Shown here: positions 9,561 to 17,855 of the stretch, piece by piece
Layout: each line of letters begins with the position of its first letter
Numbering within the stretch: the first letter of the stretch is position 1
Source: Caballeronia mineralivorans PML1(12)
GTDB taxonomy: Bacteria > Pseudomonadota > Gammaproteobacteria > Burkholderiales > Burkholderiaceae
Direction of reading: 5' to 3'
Length of the DNA stretch: 64,000 nucleotides
Assembly (NCBI RefSeq): GCF_001028175.1
Contig: NZ_AEJF01000085.1
Coordinates: forward strand, 62,001 to 126,000
Position numbers and translations under genes: made by a program
The notes under the pieces: generated by a model
The model's input: the letters and a program-made list of their open reading frames with translations, nothing else
What the model was told of the DNA's origin: nothing
The model's database searches: none

Positions 9561-10889
9561 TCAATTGGCAATGCTGTTGTTGACACCCAATGCATCTGCA
9601 CGCAACGCGGCTTCGCGTGCCTTGTGCTCGGAGCTAAAGCGCACCGCGAGCGCGCACAGTGCGGACGCCGTGACCAGCACGCCGAGCATGGCCAGCGTCT
9701 GTTGAACGCTGCCGAAGCCCTTCATCAGGAAACCCGCGGCCACTGCACCCACATTGCCGCCGGCTCCGATGATCCCCGCCACGCCGCCAAGCGCCTTGCG
9801 GTCGATGAACGGCACCAGCGCGTAGGTCGCGCCACACGCCATGTGCGTGAACAGGCCGAAGCTCAGCATGGCGACCACGGCGAGCGCCACGCTGTCAGCG
9901 TGCGAAAACCATATCAAGCCAAGGCCCTCCCCTGCGATGAGCGCGAACAACAAAGTCGAACGAATCTCAAGGCCGCGACGTGCAGCGGCTTTATCCGATA
10001 CCCAGCCGCCGAGTGCACGGGCAAACAACGCGAGCAATCCAAAGCTGCCGGCGGCGAGGCCAGCGGCTTTCAGCGACAGATGGAAGTGATCGACGTAATA
10101 GACGGCGGCGATGTTATGAATAAACACTTCGACGCCAAAACAAGCTGCATAGGTGATGAAGAGCATCCACACGCGGTAGTTCGCGCAGGCCGTGCGAAAG
10201 CTCGCCCAGCCGCCCTTCTTGCCGCCATCGATTGCGATGCCTTGCGTGCGCAGTTCCGTGAAGTTTCCTTGCGGGCAATCCTGCGTGAAGCGCCAGTAAA
10301 ACAAGGCCATGACCGGCATGGCGAGCGCTGGAACCACGAGCGCAAGACGCCATCCAGACGACTCGCCTGCACCGAGCGCAAGCATGCCCGCGAGCAGCAG
10401 CGGCACGAACACTTGCGCGGCGCCTGCCCCGGCATTCCCCCAGCCGGCGCTGGTTGCGTTAGCCGTGCCGACCACGTTTGGCGCGAACATCACCGACGTG
10501 TGGTACTGCGTAATAACGAAGCTCGCACCCACCGCGCCGATACCCAGGCGGCACAACAGGAAGCTCGTGTAACCGCCGGAGAGCGCCGCGCCGAGCACGG
10601 GAAACGCGCCCAGGAGCAGCAGTCCCGTATAGACCTTGCGCGGACCGTAGCGGTCGCACATCGGGCCGATAACGAGCCTTACCAGGATCGTCGCGGCGAC
10701 TGCGGCGATGTTGATATTGGCAACCTGGTCGATGGAGAGTCCGAACTCGCGCTTGATCAACGGCATCAATGGCGCGCACGCGAACCACGCGAAGAAGCAG
10801 ACGAAGAACGCCATCCACGTGAGGTGGAAAGCACGCATCGGCACGGTGCGCAGGGTGAAGAGATCGATCCGGGTTGCTTTGTCTGCCAT
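9561..10889 (-). CDS. narK: Nitrate/nitrite transporter, NNP family (NarK/NasA type)
   Basis: This 442-residue, roughly 12-helix MFS protein carries the two glycine-rich nitrate signatures of the NNP family: GWGNAGAG in the first half and GAGGNVGAVAAG in the second. It imports nitrate for the assimilatory operon it heads. ATG 10889 follows GGAAAGACA; an upstream in-frame TTG lies inside the attenuator region and is unlikely. The gene is preceded by a leader with hairpins and an intrinsic terminator and by a sigma-54-type promoter, so expression should require both nitrogen limitation and nitrate. Confidence 0.93.
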   Translation of the reverse strand: MADKATRIDLFTLRTVPMRAFHLTWMAFFVCFFAWFACAPLMPLIKREFGLSIDQVANINIAAVAATILVRLVIGPMCDRYGPRKVYTGLLLLGAFPVLGAALSGGYTSFLLCRLGIGAVGASFVITQYHTSVMFAPNVVGTANATSAGWGNAGAGAAQVFVPLLLAGMLALGAGESSGWRLALVVPALAMPVMALFYWRFTQDCPQGNFTELRTQGIAIDGGKKGGWASFRTACANYRVWMLFITYAACFGVEVFIHNIAAVYYVDHFHLSLKAAGLAAGSFGLLALFARALGGWVSDKAAARRGLEIRSTLLFALIAGEGLGLIWFSHADSVALAVVAMLSFGLFTHMACGATYALVPFIDRKALGGVAGIIGAGGNVGAVAAGFLMKGFGSVQQTLAMLGVLVTASALCALAVRFSSEHKAREAALRADALGVNNSIAN

Positions 10890-10900
10890 TGTCTTTCCAG

Positions 10901-10956
10901 AAAACAAAACGGCGCCCCGTGAACCCAGCCAATGACTGAGTTCAGGGGACGCCGTT
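10901..10956 (-). terminator. Intrinsic terminator (attenuator) in the narK leader
   Basis: Read on the minus strand, ACGGCGTCCCC and GAAC pair with GTTC and CGGGGCGCCGT through a stem of more than 20 bp, with one bulge and some G-U pairs. TTTTGTTTT follows, only about 11 nt before the narK start codon. A terminator between promoter and gene is the expected target of ANTAR antitermination by NasT, whose gene lies at 12.4 kb. Confidence 0.85.
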
Positions 10957-10965
10957 GTCCAAAAA

Positions 10966-11020
10966 GCCCGTCACGGGCCGCTGCTGAAACCTTGCTATGA
11001 AACCGGACCGTCGTTGATCC
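10966..11020 (-). promoter_or_regulatory. Probable NasT (ANTAR) binding leader of narK operon
   Basis: The minus-strand transcript would fold GGATC-AACGAC-GGTCC (11020-11005), a 5-bp stem with a hexaloop having A at position 1 and G at position 4, the pattern known for ANTAR target hairpins. About 26 nt later a second hairpin, GCCCG-TGA-CGGGC (10978-10966), is followed by T5 and then by the attenuator. The second loop does not fit the A1/G4 rule, so that part of the assignment is weaker. Confidence 0.65.
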
Positions 11021-11035
11021 AATGGATGTTCTAAA

Positions 11036-11051
11036 GGCAAGCGCCATGCCA
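11036..11051 (-). promoter_or_regulatory. Sigma-54 type promoter for the narK-nirBD-nasA operon
   Basis: On the minus strand the sequence reads TGGCATGGCGCTTGCC, matching the -24/-12 consensus TGGCAYG-N4-TTGC with exact GG-N10-GC spacing. Transcription would begin near 11025, just before the hexaloop hairpin. It suggests RpoN/NtrC control by nitrogen limitation. Confidence 0.75.
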
Positions 11052-11148
11052 TGCGCGACAGGTCCATATCCGGCGGGGCTTTGCACCGACAAGCACCTTC
11101 ACGGCGCATTTTCAGCCGGCTTGCCGCGATGCATTTTGATGCAACGAA

Positions 11149-11163
11149 GCACATTCACGGTGC
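11149..11163. promoter_or_regulatory. Possible NtrC site between the two divergent nitrate promoters
   Basis: GCACATTCACGGTGC is one base away from the NtrC dyad GCACY-N5-RGTGC. It lies about 100 bp upstream of the narK promoter and about 170 bp upstream of the cobA promoter, a normal enhancer distance for both. Other GCACC/GGTGC half sites are nearby at 11080-11096 and 11163-11172. Confidence 0.4.
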
Positions 11164-11328
11164 GGTGCAGCACTGTTGGCGTGCGAGGGGATCGGCGCCG
11201 TGCTTGCTTAAAAGGACTCACGGAGAATGATGGCAAAGGCTGCGTTCAAACCACCTTGTATAAGGGGCACGGCTAGCGGCTCGTCATCCGCAACGTTCAC
11301 CGGCGAGTGCGCTATAGCGACACTCGTC

Positions 11329-11344
11329 TGGCCTGGATATTGCC
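11329..11344 (+). promoter_or_regulatory. Sigma-54 type promoter for cobA
   Basis: TGGCCTGGATATTGCC matches the -24/-12 consensus with exact GG-N10-GC spacing and closely resembles the divergent narK promoter. The predicted start near 11355 coincides with the first leader hairpin. Confidence 0.72.
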
Positions 11345-11354
11345 TATGTCTGGT

Positions 11355-11421
11355 TGTGCGCGGCAACGATGCCGGGCACATGAACCATAGTCTTATCGAT
11401 TGAATGCCGGTAGACACCGGC
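11355..11421 (+). promoter_or_regulatory. Probable NasT (ANTAR) binding leader of cobA
   Basis: A long hairpin at 11355-11380 (TGTGC and CGGC arms with one mismatch) exposes the hexaloop AACGAT at 11365-11370, with A1 and G4 as in ANTAR targets and nearly the same as AACGAC in the narK leader. A second hairpin, GCCGGT-AGAC-ACCGGC, lies at 11406-11421 after a 25-nt linker. The spacing mirrors the narK leader. Confidence 0.65.
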
Positions 11422-11431
11422 AACCCAGGAC

Positions 11432-11474
11432 AACGGCGTCCCCTCGTGCAAGAGCACGGGCGGATGCCGTTTTT
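11432..11474 (+). terminator. Intrinsic terminator (attenuator) in the cobA leader
   Basis: ACGGCGTCC pairs with GGATGCCGT and CGTGC pairs with GCACG around an AAGA loop, then TTTTT follows. The 17-mer GGACAACGGCGTCCCCT at 11428-11444 is identical to the opening of the narK attenuator (10944-10960, opposite strand). It ends about 30 bp before the cobA start. Confidence 0.8.
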
Positions 11475-11503
11475 GCGTTGGCGCGTCGCCAAAGGACATC
11501 ACG

Positions 11504-12316
11504 ATGACAACTGGCAAGGTCACCTTGCTTAGCGCCGGTCCCGGCGATCTGGACCTGCTCACCATCAAAGCCGCCAAAGCATTGGCAGCGGCGGATATCG
11601 TGTTGCTGGACGATCTCGCTAATCCCGGGATCGTGTCGCTCGCGCCGCAGGCTCGCGTGATTCGCGTCGGCAAGCGCGGCGGCTGCAAGTCGACACCGCA
11701 AGCGTTCATTCAGCGGCTGATGCAACGCTATGCGCTCAAGGGCCTGCATGTGGTCCGCGTAAAGGGCGGCGATGCCCTGCTGTTCGGACGCGCGGGAGAA
11801 GAACTCACGGCACTGCGGCGGGCGCAGATTCCAGTCGAGATCATCAACGGCATTTCGTCGGGCTTTGCTGCGGCCGCGAGTCTTGGCATATCGCTTACGC
11901 ATCGCGAGCATTGCCAGGGCGTCACCTTCGTTACAGCGCACAAGCAGGATCATGGCGAGCCTAATTGGGCCGCGCTGGCCGCAACCGGCACAACGCTCGC
12001 AATCTATATGGGCATGACGCGCATCGAAAGCCTGTGCCAAGCGCTATTGTCGGCGCTGCCTGCTTTGACTCCTGCAGCGGTTGTTCAATGGGCAGGCACT
12101 GCAGCCGAGCGGTGCTGGCTTGGACGGCTGGATCATCTGGCTATCGACGCGGTGAAGGAAGGCTTGGGAAGCCCCGCCGTGATCCTCGTTGGCAATGCGG
12201 TCGGCGAAGCGGTAAATTGGGTGACTCACAAGGAGAGCAGCGCTTTTGCCGTGGCTGAGCAAACCTCCTTCAACGCGTGGCAAGACAATGCGGAAGCGGT
12301 AGCGCATGCAGCCTGA
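11504..12316 (+). CDS. cobA: Uroporphyrinogen-III C-methyltransferase (siroheme synthesis)
   Basis: This 270-residue SAM-dependent enzyme methylates uroporphyrinogen III at C2 and C7 to precorrin-2, the first dedicated step to siroheme. Visible family motifs are LLSAGPGDLDLLT at the N-terminus, RVKGGDALLFGRAGEE near residue 85, and GISSGFAAAASLGISLTHR. It lacks the CysG dehydrogenase/chelatase half, so those steps must be encoded elsewhere. Its placement opposite the nirB operon, with the same type of promoter and leader, fits a role in supplying siroheme to NirB. The ribosome site is AAAGGAC, 7 nt before ATG. Confidence 0.92.
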   Translation: MTTGKVTLLSAGPGDLDLLTIKAAKALAAADIVLLDDLANPGIVSLAPQARVIRVGKRGGCKSTPQAFIQRLMQRYALKGLHVVRVKGGDALLFGRAGEELTALRRAQIPVEIINGISSGFAAAASLGISLTHREHCQGVTFVTAHKQDHGEPNWAALAATGTTLAIYMGMTRIESLCQALLSALPALTPAAVVQWAGTAAERCWLGRLDHLAIDAVKEGLGSPAVILVGNAVGEAVNWVTHKESSAFAVAEQTSFNAWQDNAEAVAHAA

Positions 12317-12440
12317 CTGGTGCGATCCGCATCGTGCCGCGCGCGAGAAGACGTCGACAAGCGCCCCGACAACCCGCCGGTCACCGCCGGTCATCATTGC
12401 GGCCGGCCGAATCCACATGAAATCTCCCGGCGCTTAACCC

Positions 12441-13016
12441 ATGCTTCGCGTGCTTCTCGTCACCGATACCGACAAACCGATTGGCGATCTTCGCCAGGCA
12501 CTCGCACGCCTCGGCTACGACATGCTGGCCGAGGTAGCGACGCCCGCGGCATTGCCGAAGGTGGTGGAAGAGCAGCGCCCGGATGTAGTTATCATCGACA
12601 CTGAATCGCCTTCACGCGATACGCTCGAACAACTCGCCGTGATGAACGAAACCGCGCCGCGGCCGGTCCTGATGTTCAGCAACGACGGCGACCAGCAACT
12701 GATTCACGCGGCGGTCAGTGCGGGCGTGAGCGCTTATCTGGTCGAAGGCCTGGAGGCGTCGCGACTTGCGCCGATCCTCGAAGTTGCTCTCGCGCGTTTC
12801 GCACGCGAGGTGCAACTGCGCCAGCGCCTCGCCGAAGCCGAGAACGAACTAGCGGACCGCAAGCTTATCGATCGGGCCAAACGCCTGTTGATGGACCGGC
12901 GCAAGATGTCCGAACCCGAGGCGTACGCCACCCTGCGCAAGCGCGCGATGGATCAGGGAGTGAAGCTTGCCGAGGTCGCGCGCCAGTTGGTATCGATGAC
13001 CGATTTATTAGGGTAG
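12441..13016 (+). CDS. nasT: NasT, ANTAR-domain nitrate response antiterminator
   Basis: This 191-residue protein has an N-terminal receiver-like domain (residues 1-120, with IIDTESP at the usual phosphoacceptor position) and a C-terminal ANTAR three-helix domain (about 130-190, ELADRKLIDRAKRLLM onward). In the NasST systems of Azotobacter, Pseudomonas and Paracoccus, NasT binds tandem hairpins in leader RNA and prevents terminator formation; NasS blocks it when nitrate is absent. The two terminator-bearing leaders in the narK-cobA gap are the evident local targets. No strong ribosome site precedes the ATG. It precedes nasS by 10 bp, reversing the order often seen. Confidence 0.9.
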   Translation: MLRVLLVTDTDKPIGDLRQALARLGYDMLAEVATPAALPKVVEEQRPDVVIIDTESPSRDTLEQLAVMNETAPRPVLMFSNDGDQQLIHAAVSAGVSAYLVEGLEASRLAPILEVALARFAREVQLRQRLAEAENELADRKLIDRAKRLLMDRRKMSEPEAYATLRKRAMDQGVKLAEVARQLVSMTDLLG

Positions 13017-13026
13017 CCCGTATAAC

Positions 13027-14178
13027 ATGAACACGCCCAAAGCCGCTTCACACAGCGCCGCCAACAAGCCCGAGAAGACCCACATCCGTCTTGGTTTCGT
13101 GGCGCTGAGCGATGCCGCCCCGCTGGCCGCTGCCAAGATCCTCGAGTTCGGGCATAGCCACGGACTGACGCTGGAACTGTGCCGGCAGCCTTCCTGGGCG
13201 GCCGTGCGCGACAAGCTTTTGTCCGGTGAAATCGACGCGGCGCACGCGCTTTATGGCCTCGTGTACGGCGTGCAACTGGGCATCGGCGGACCGCAGGGCG
13301 ACATGGCCGTGCTGATGGTGCTGAACCGGAATGGCCAGGCGATCACGCTGTCGAACCAGCTTGCTGAAGCGTTTAACCAAAGCGGAAATCTGAAGCAGGC
13401 GCTTGCCTCGCTAGGCCGTCCTCCTGTCTTCGCACAGACCTTTCCGACCGGCACGCATGCGATGTGGTTGTATTACTGGCTCGCAGCTCTTGGCGTGCAT
13501 CCCTTGCGCGACATTCGCAGCGTCGTGATTCCGCCGCCGCAAATGGTCGATGCGCTCGCCGAGGGCCAGCTCGACGGCCTGTGTGTCGGCGAGCCGTGGA
13601 ACGCGGTTGCCGAAGCGCGTCAGGCGGGAAGAACCGTAGCGGTCACGAGCGAGATCTGGCCGAACCACCCGGAAAAAGTCCTTGCCAGCCGGCGCGATTT
13701 TGTCGCCCTTTATCCCAACACGGCACGCGCGCTGGTCCAGACCATGCTCGAAGCATGTCGTTGGCTCGACAGCCCCGCGCATCGTGCCGACATCTCCACT
13801 TGGCTAGCAGCGCCCGAGTTGATCGGCGTGCCGCGGGAGCTGATCGCGCCGCGACTGCTCGGCGACTATGACGTTGCGCAATTCCCGAAGCGGCCATTAC
13901 CCGTCAGCTTCTTCGATGAAGGTGCCGTCAACTATCCACGCCCGTCCGATGGCCTGTGGTTCCTCACGCAATATCGCCGATGGGGTTTGCTGAGCGGCAA
14001 TCACGACGACGCCGCGATTGCATCGGCGATCAGTCAGACGGCTTTGTATCGCGAGGCTGCCGCGTTAGCGGACGTTCGCGTGCCGGACGAGATCCGCGCC
14101 GACGTGTTGATCGACGGACGAATCTGGGACGGACAAGATCCGGCCGCTTATCTCGACGGGTTCGCCGTGCGCGCCTGA
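13027..14178 (+). CDS. nasS: NasS, cytosolic nitrate/nitrite sensor (NrtA-like)
   Basis: This 383-residue protein resembles NrtA/CmpA periplasmic nitrate-binding proteins (IRLGFVALSDAAPLAAAK at the start, HAMWLYYWLAALGVHP in the middle) but has no signal peptide or lipobox, as expected for NasS. It should bind nitrate or nitrite in the cytoplasm and release NasT. The gene is 10 bp downstream of nasT. No permease or ATPase gene for a nitrate ABC transporter is present, which supports the sensor role. Confidence 0.9.
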   Translation: MNTPKAASHSAANKPEKTHIRLGFVALSDAAPLAAAKILEFGHSHGLTLELCRQPSWAAVRDKLLSGEIDAAHALYGLVYGVQLGIGGPQGDMAVLMVLNRNGQAITLSNQLAEAFNQSGNLKQALASLGRPPVFAQTFPTGTHAMWLYYWLAALGVHPLRDIRSVVIPPPQMVDALAEGQLDGLCVGEPWNAVAEARQAGRTVAVTSEIWPNHPEKVLASRRDFVALYPNTARALVQTMLEACRWLDSPAHRADISTWLAAPELIGVPRELIAPRLLGDYDVAQFPKRPLPVSFFDEGAVNYPRPSDGLWFLTQYRRWGLLSGNHDDAAIASAISQTALYREAAALADVRVPDEIRADVLIDGRIWDGQDPAAYLDGFAVRA

Positions 14179-14481
14179 CTGCGCCACGACCACGCTCACT
14201 CCGCCTGCTGCATGACACGCCGGCTTCCGCGTGCCGATTGAAAAACGAGGTGTACGCGACGTAGATCAAACTCGACGATTGGTAACGAAAATGCGTTCTT
14301 CTACAGGCATCCGAACGGCCTATGAGCCCGCTTTTGATTGCCAAGATGCGATGGGATGACGGATGCTTCATGGTCTTGGCACGCGATGGTTTCATCGGAA
14401 GTTTGCCGGCCGTGGAACGCATCGTGCTCGGACGGATTAAAAACCGTCAAGACCATTACCATCATCGAAGTTGAGGTTGCC

Positions 14482-15795
14482 ATGAGCACGTTGTCCACCG
14501 AGAAAATTCAGGCTGCAGTGAAAAAGGACGCGTCCTGGGCGATGGGCGCACTCAGGAAATTCGGCGAGGACCGCTGTGCGGCAATGGCCGCGAGCATTGC
14601 GTTCTACTCAGCGTTTTCGCTCGCGCCAACGCTGGTCATGGTGATCGCGGTGGCAGGCTGGGTGTTCGGGGCCGACGCGGCGCGCGGCCAGTTGTTCCAC
14701 CACGTCAACGGCCTCCTCGGCGATCAGGCTGCGGCGAGCGTGCAAAGCATTGTCGAGAATGCACACCGCAGCGGCGGCACCGGGGTGGCCGCCGTGATCT
14801 CGTTTGTGTTGCTGGCGGTGGGTGCATCGGCGACATTTTCATCGCTCAACACCGCGCTGAACCTCGTGTGGCCGCTTGCCGGCGAGCAGAAATCGAGCGT
14901 TTTCGCGTTGGTGCGGGTGCGGCTGATCTCGTTCGGCCTGGTGTTGGGCGTGGCGTTTCTACTGATCGTCTCGCTCGTCCTCGACACCGCCATCCAGGCC
15001 GTGGGCAAATGGCTTTGGGGCGATTCGTCGCTCGTGATCATCGGCGACGTCGCGCAACTGGTAGTTGGATTGGTGATTCTCTCGCTAGCGTTCGGCGCAC
15101 TCCTGAAGTTCCTCCCCGACGCCCGGGTGCAATGGCGCGACGCGCTGGTGGGCGGGGTTGTCGCGGCGATCTTGTTTTCCGTCGGCAAAAAGCTGTTTGC
15201 GTTCTACCTGACACACGCCGGCACGGCGAATTCGTTCGGCGCGGCGGGTTCACTCGCGGTGTTGCTGATGTGGTTGTTCTTCTCGGCAGCGGTGCTGCTG
15301 CTTGGGGCGGAGTTTTCAGCAGCGCGGGCGCGCTTGCACGATCCACGCGGGGCGTGGGGCCAGCAAAGCGGCAGGGTCCCGCCGGGCAGCCGCGCCAAGA
15401 TTGGATCGATGCTGGCAGGCTCGACGGTCGCCTCAGCCGCAGCCACAGCCGATGCAGCCAGTACAGGGGCGGCGAAAACCTTCACCGTGGTCCCGGGACG
15501 CGCGCGGGCGTCGATTGAACGACGCGCTGAGCACTCGCAGCACCTGACGACACAAGCACGCAAAAGGGTGTCGGCGTTAAGCACCGCATTGAATCTGAGC
15601 CGCAAGCTGGCCCGCGCGGAGACGGCCGCCACGCGGGTCACCGCGCGGGCCATGCTCGATTGCGGACGCAAGGCGGTGCGGGCAAATGATCTGGTGAAAC
15701 GCCATCCGTGGCGCGCGGTGTTGCTGGCCGGAGGCGCGGGTTTGACGCTCGCGCTGTTATCGGGACGCGACCAGCCGCCGCCAAACGGTGAATAA
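14482..15795 (+). CDS. YihY/BrkB-family inner membrane protein
   Basis: This 437-residue protein has the YihY/BrkB core in the first 300 residues: an AMAASIAFYSAFSLAPT segment in the first helix and about six membrane spans, with GGVVAAILFSVGKKLFAFYL late in the core. A soluble, alanine- and arginine-rich tail of about 130 residues follows. The tail ends in a hydrophobic stretch (AVLLAGGAGLTLALLSG) like those of ElaB/YqjD ribosome-associated membrane proteins, which may be a C-terminal anchor. ATG 14482 follows GAGGTTGCC; upstream in-frame ATGs lack support. Function is not established for the family. Confidence 0.82.
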   Translation: MSTLSTEKIQAAVKKDASWAMGALRKFGEDRCAAMAASIAFYSAFSLAPTLVMVIAVAGWVFGADAARGQLFHHVNGLLGDQAAASVQSIVENAHRSGGTGVAAVISFVLLAVGASATFSSLNTALNLVWPLAGEQKSSVFALVRVRLISFGLVLGVAFLLIVSLVLDTAIQAVGKWLWGDSSLVIIGDVAQLVVGLVILSLAFGALLKFLPDARVQWRDALVGGVVAAILFSVGKKLFAFYLTHAGTANSFGAAGSLAVLLMWLFFSAAVLLLGAEFSAARARLHDPRGAWGQQSGRVPPGSRAKIGSMLAGSTVASAAATADAASTGAAKTFTVVPGRARASIERRAEHSQHLTTQARKRVSALSTALNLSRKLARAETAATRVTARAMLDCGRKAVRANDLVKRHPWRAVLLAGGAGLTLALLSGRDQPPPNGE

Positions 15796-16406
15796 GGCAT
15801 GAACAGGCCGAATCCGACCAAGTTGTGCAGCACTGGTGCGGTGCGAAACACGGCAGCTTTTCGTGTCAGAAACTTGACTTTTGGAAAACCGCATTTAGCC
15901 GATCACGGCCGGAGCGCGTTGCAGGTTTGTTGCGCTGGTTGCAAGAATCAGGTCTATCCCGGAACAATCGCGTCGCTTAGGTACAACACAATCGCGTGGT
16001 CCACGACAGCCATTGCTCATCGGACCCGCTGATCCGCCTGTAGGCGCAAACCCTCGCCGCGTCACGCGTAGCGCTTCCCTCAGGCGGCAAAAGGCCTTCC
16101 TCATGGACGCTCGCGGTGTACCCGGCGTTATAACGCCGAATTAGTAAAAAACTAGTAAAAACCGGCCATTCCAGCAGAACTAAATTCATTAAAAGGAACT
16201 TTTAGCGAGTGCCTTTGTCCGCGCACTTTCACTAGATGAATCAAGAGCTAAACCCTTGATAGGCTTGCCTTACAAGACCGCATACCGCGTCGCAAAAAGT
16301 GTCTTTTTTTTGAGACATGTTTTAATTTTTCAGTTCTTAAGTTTTGTAACGCTGCGTTATTCTCTGCGCCGGCAACAACGAATTTAATCCTAGCGTGGAG
16401 AACCTG
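15796..16406 (+). promoter_or_regulatory. Long porin 5' region with palindrome and AT-rich stretch
   Basis: No convincing gene is seen in these 611 bp. A perfect 16-bp palindrome, CGGCGTTATAACGCCG, lies at 16123-16138, followed by tandem TAGTAAAAA repeats at 16142-16160. From 16240 to 16390 the sequence turns AT-rich, with a T run near 16307. The porin promoter and leader probably lie here, but I could not fix -35/-10 boxes. Confidence 0.5.
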
Positions 16407-17588
16407 ATGAAACGTTTCGCACTGACTTCCCTTTCGCTGGCACTGCTCGGCACAGCTGGCGCGGCTCACGCGCAAAACAGCGTGACCCTGTATGGCGTGA
16501 TCGACGCTGGTCTCATTTATGTCCACAATGCGAGCGGCAACGAGAAGCAGGTCGGCACAAGCAGCGGCAACCTGTCCGGCGATCGCTGGGGCCTGAAAGG
16601 CCAGGAAGACCTGGGTGGCGGCTTGAAGGCAATTTTCCAATTGGAAAACGGCTTTGACGTCAACACGGGCAAGTTGAACCAAGGTGGTCGCGAATTTGGT
16701 CGCCAGGCATTCGTCGGTTTGACGGCTGACAAGTACGGTACGGTCACGCTCGGTCGCCAATACGATCCGCTCGTCGACATGGTGCAAGGCATCACGGGCG
16801 ACAACTACTGGGCGTCGATCGTCGGTACGCCGGGCGACGTCGACAACTACGACAACAGCTCGCGTGTAAACAACGCCGTGAAGTACGTTTCGCCGAACTA
16901 TGCCGGCCTGCAATTCGAAGGCATGTATGGTTTCAGCAACGGCGCTGGCACGACGGGTCAAGGCCAGACGTGGAGCGGTGCAGTTGCGTATAACAACGGC
17001 CCGTTGGGCTTGGCTGCCGGTTACTACTACACGAGCAACCCGAGCGCAGGCCGTACGGCTGCAGCAGGATCGAACTGGAATAGCCCGTCGTCAGATTCGA
17101 TCTTCGACAGCCCGATCAACAATGGCTACTCGTCGGCTCACTCGATCGCCATCGCTCGTGCAGCAGCTCAGTACGCTATCGGCCCGGTAACGTTCGGCGC
17201 TTCGTACAGCAATGCGAAGTACCGCCCGGACGGTTTCTCGGCATTCACGTCGACGCAGACGTACAACGTCGGCAGCGCGTTCGTGAACTACCAGGTTACG
17301 CCGGCGTTCCTGGTCGGTACTGGCTACACGTACGAGAAAGCTAGTGGCGACACGGCTGCTCATTACAATCAGGTCGGCATCGGTGCGGACTACACGCTCT
17401 CCAAGCGCACGGATTTCTACGCACTCGGCGCTTACCAGAAAGCAAGCGGCACGCAAGCAACGTACGTCACGAATGGCGGCGTAACAACTCGCGTGACGCA
17501 AGACGCGCAAGCTTCGATCGGTTCGTTCGGCTTCGCCGGTACGAGCAGCCAGGAAATGGTGATCGTCGGTATCCGTCACAAGTTCTAA
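16407..17588 (+). CDS. Gram-negative porin (OmpC/Burkholderia type)
   Basis: This 393-residue outer membrane protein has a clear signal peptide (MKRFALTSLSLALLG, cleavage after AHA) and then QNSVTLYGVIDAGL, the standard first strand of beta-proteobacterial 16-strand porins. DRWGLKGQEDLGGGLKAIFQLE and the C-terminal phenylalanine (IVGIRHKF) are also typical. It forms a diffusion trimer in the outer membrane. ATG 16407 is chosen over the GTG at 16395 because the latter is part of the GTGGAG ribosome site. Codon use is strongly biased, which suggests high expression. A terminator follows 60 bp downstream. Confidence 0.95.
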   Translation: MKRFALTSLSLALLGTAGAAHAQNSVTLYGVIDAGLIYVHNASGNEKQVGTSSGNLSGDRWGLKGQEDLGGGLKAIFQLENGFDVNTGKLNQGGREFGRQAFVGLTADKYGTVTLGRQYDPLVDMVQGITGDNYWASIVGTPGDVDNYDNSSRVNNAVKYVSPNYAGLQFEGMYGFSNGAGTTGQGQTWSGAVAYNNGPLGLAAGYYYTSNPSAGRTAAAGSNWNSPSSDSIFDSPINNGYSSAHSIAIARAAAQYAIGPVTFGASYSNAKYRPDGFSAFTSTQTYNVGSAFVNYQVTPAFLVGTGYTYEKASGDTAAHYNQVGIGADYTLSKRTDFYALGAYQKASGTQATYVTNGGVTTRVTQDAQASIGSFGFAGTSSQEMVIVGIRHKF

Positions 17589-17650
17589 AGCCGGATCCGG
17601 CGCGCGGCATTTCACCGCTCAGCGCGCCGATTTCGACTACGGTTCAAAAA

Positions 17651-17682
17651 CAGCCATCGGCTTCGTTGATGGCTGTTTTTTT
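17651..17682 (+). terminator. Terminator of the porin gene
   Basis: CAGCCATC pairs with GATGGCTG, preceded by A5 and followed by T8: a strong intrinsic terminator for the porin. Confidence 0.9.
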
Positions 17683-17733
17683 ATGTGCGCCGGGAAACGG
17701 TCACTGGGTTGCTGCGATGACCTTTTGAAAAGC

Positions 17734-17785
17734 AAAAACAGAAACGGCCCAATCGGCGTAAGCCGATTGGGCCGTTTCTGTTTTA
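17734..17785. terminator. Long perfect bidirectional terminator hairpin
   Basis: AAAACAGAAACGGCCCAATC plus GGC is matched base for base by its reverse complement across a GTA loop, a 23-bp perfect stem with A and T flanks. It lies between the porin and the convergent Anbu operon and can stop transcription from both sides. Confidence 0.85.
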
Positions 17786-17855
17786 TTCAGGCCACCTATC
17801 TCATCGAGCCCACGGCATCCGGCAGCGGGCCTTCAAACGTCCACGCGGAACCCAA

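Noticed and set aside
8336..9583. 415-codon plus-strand open frame
   Set aside because: Shadow of nirB on the opposite strand; no domain, implausible composition.
9459..10922. 487-codon plus-strand open frame
   Set aside because: Shadow of the nitrate transporter and its junction with nirB.
16123..16138. 16-bp palindrome CGGCGTTATAACGCCG as a regulator operator
   Set aside because: It is about 270 bp from the porin start with no promoter boxes I can place; recorded in the intergenic entry only.
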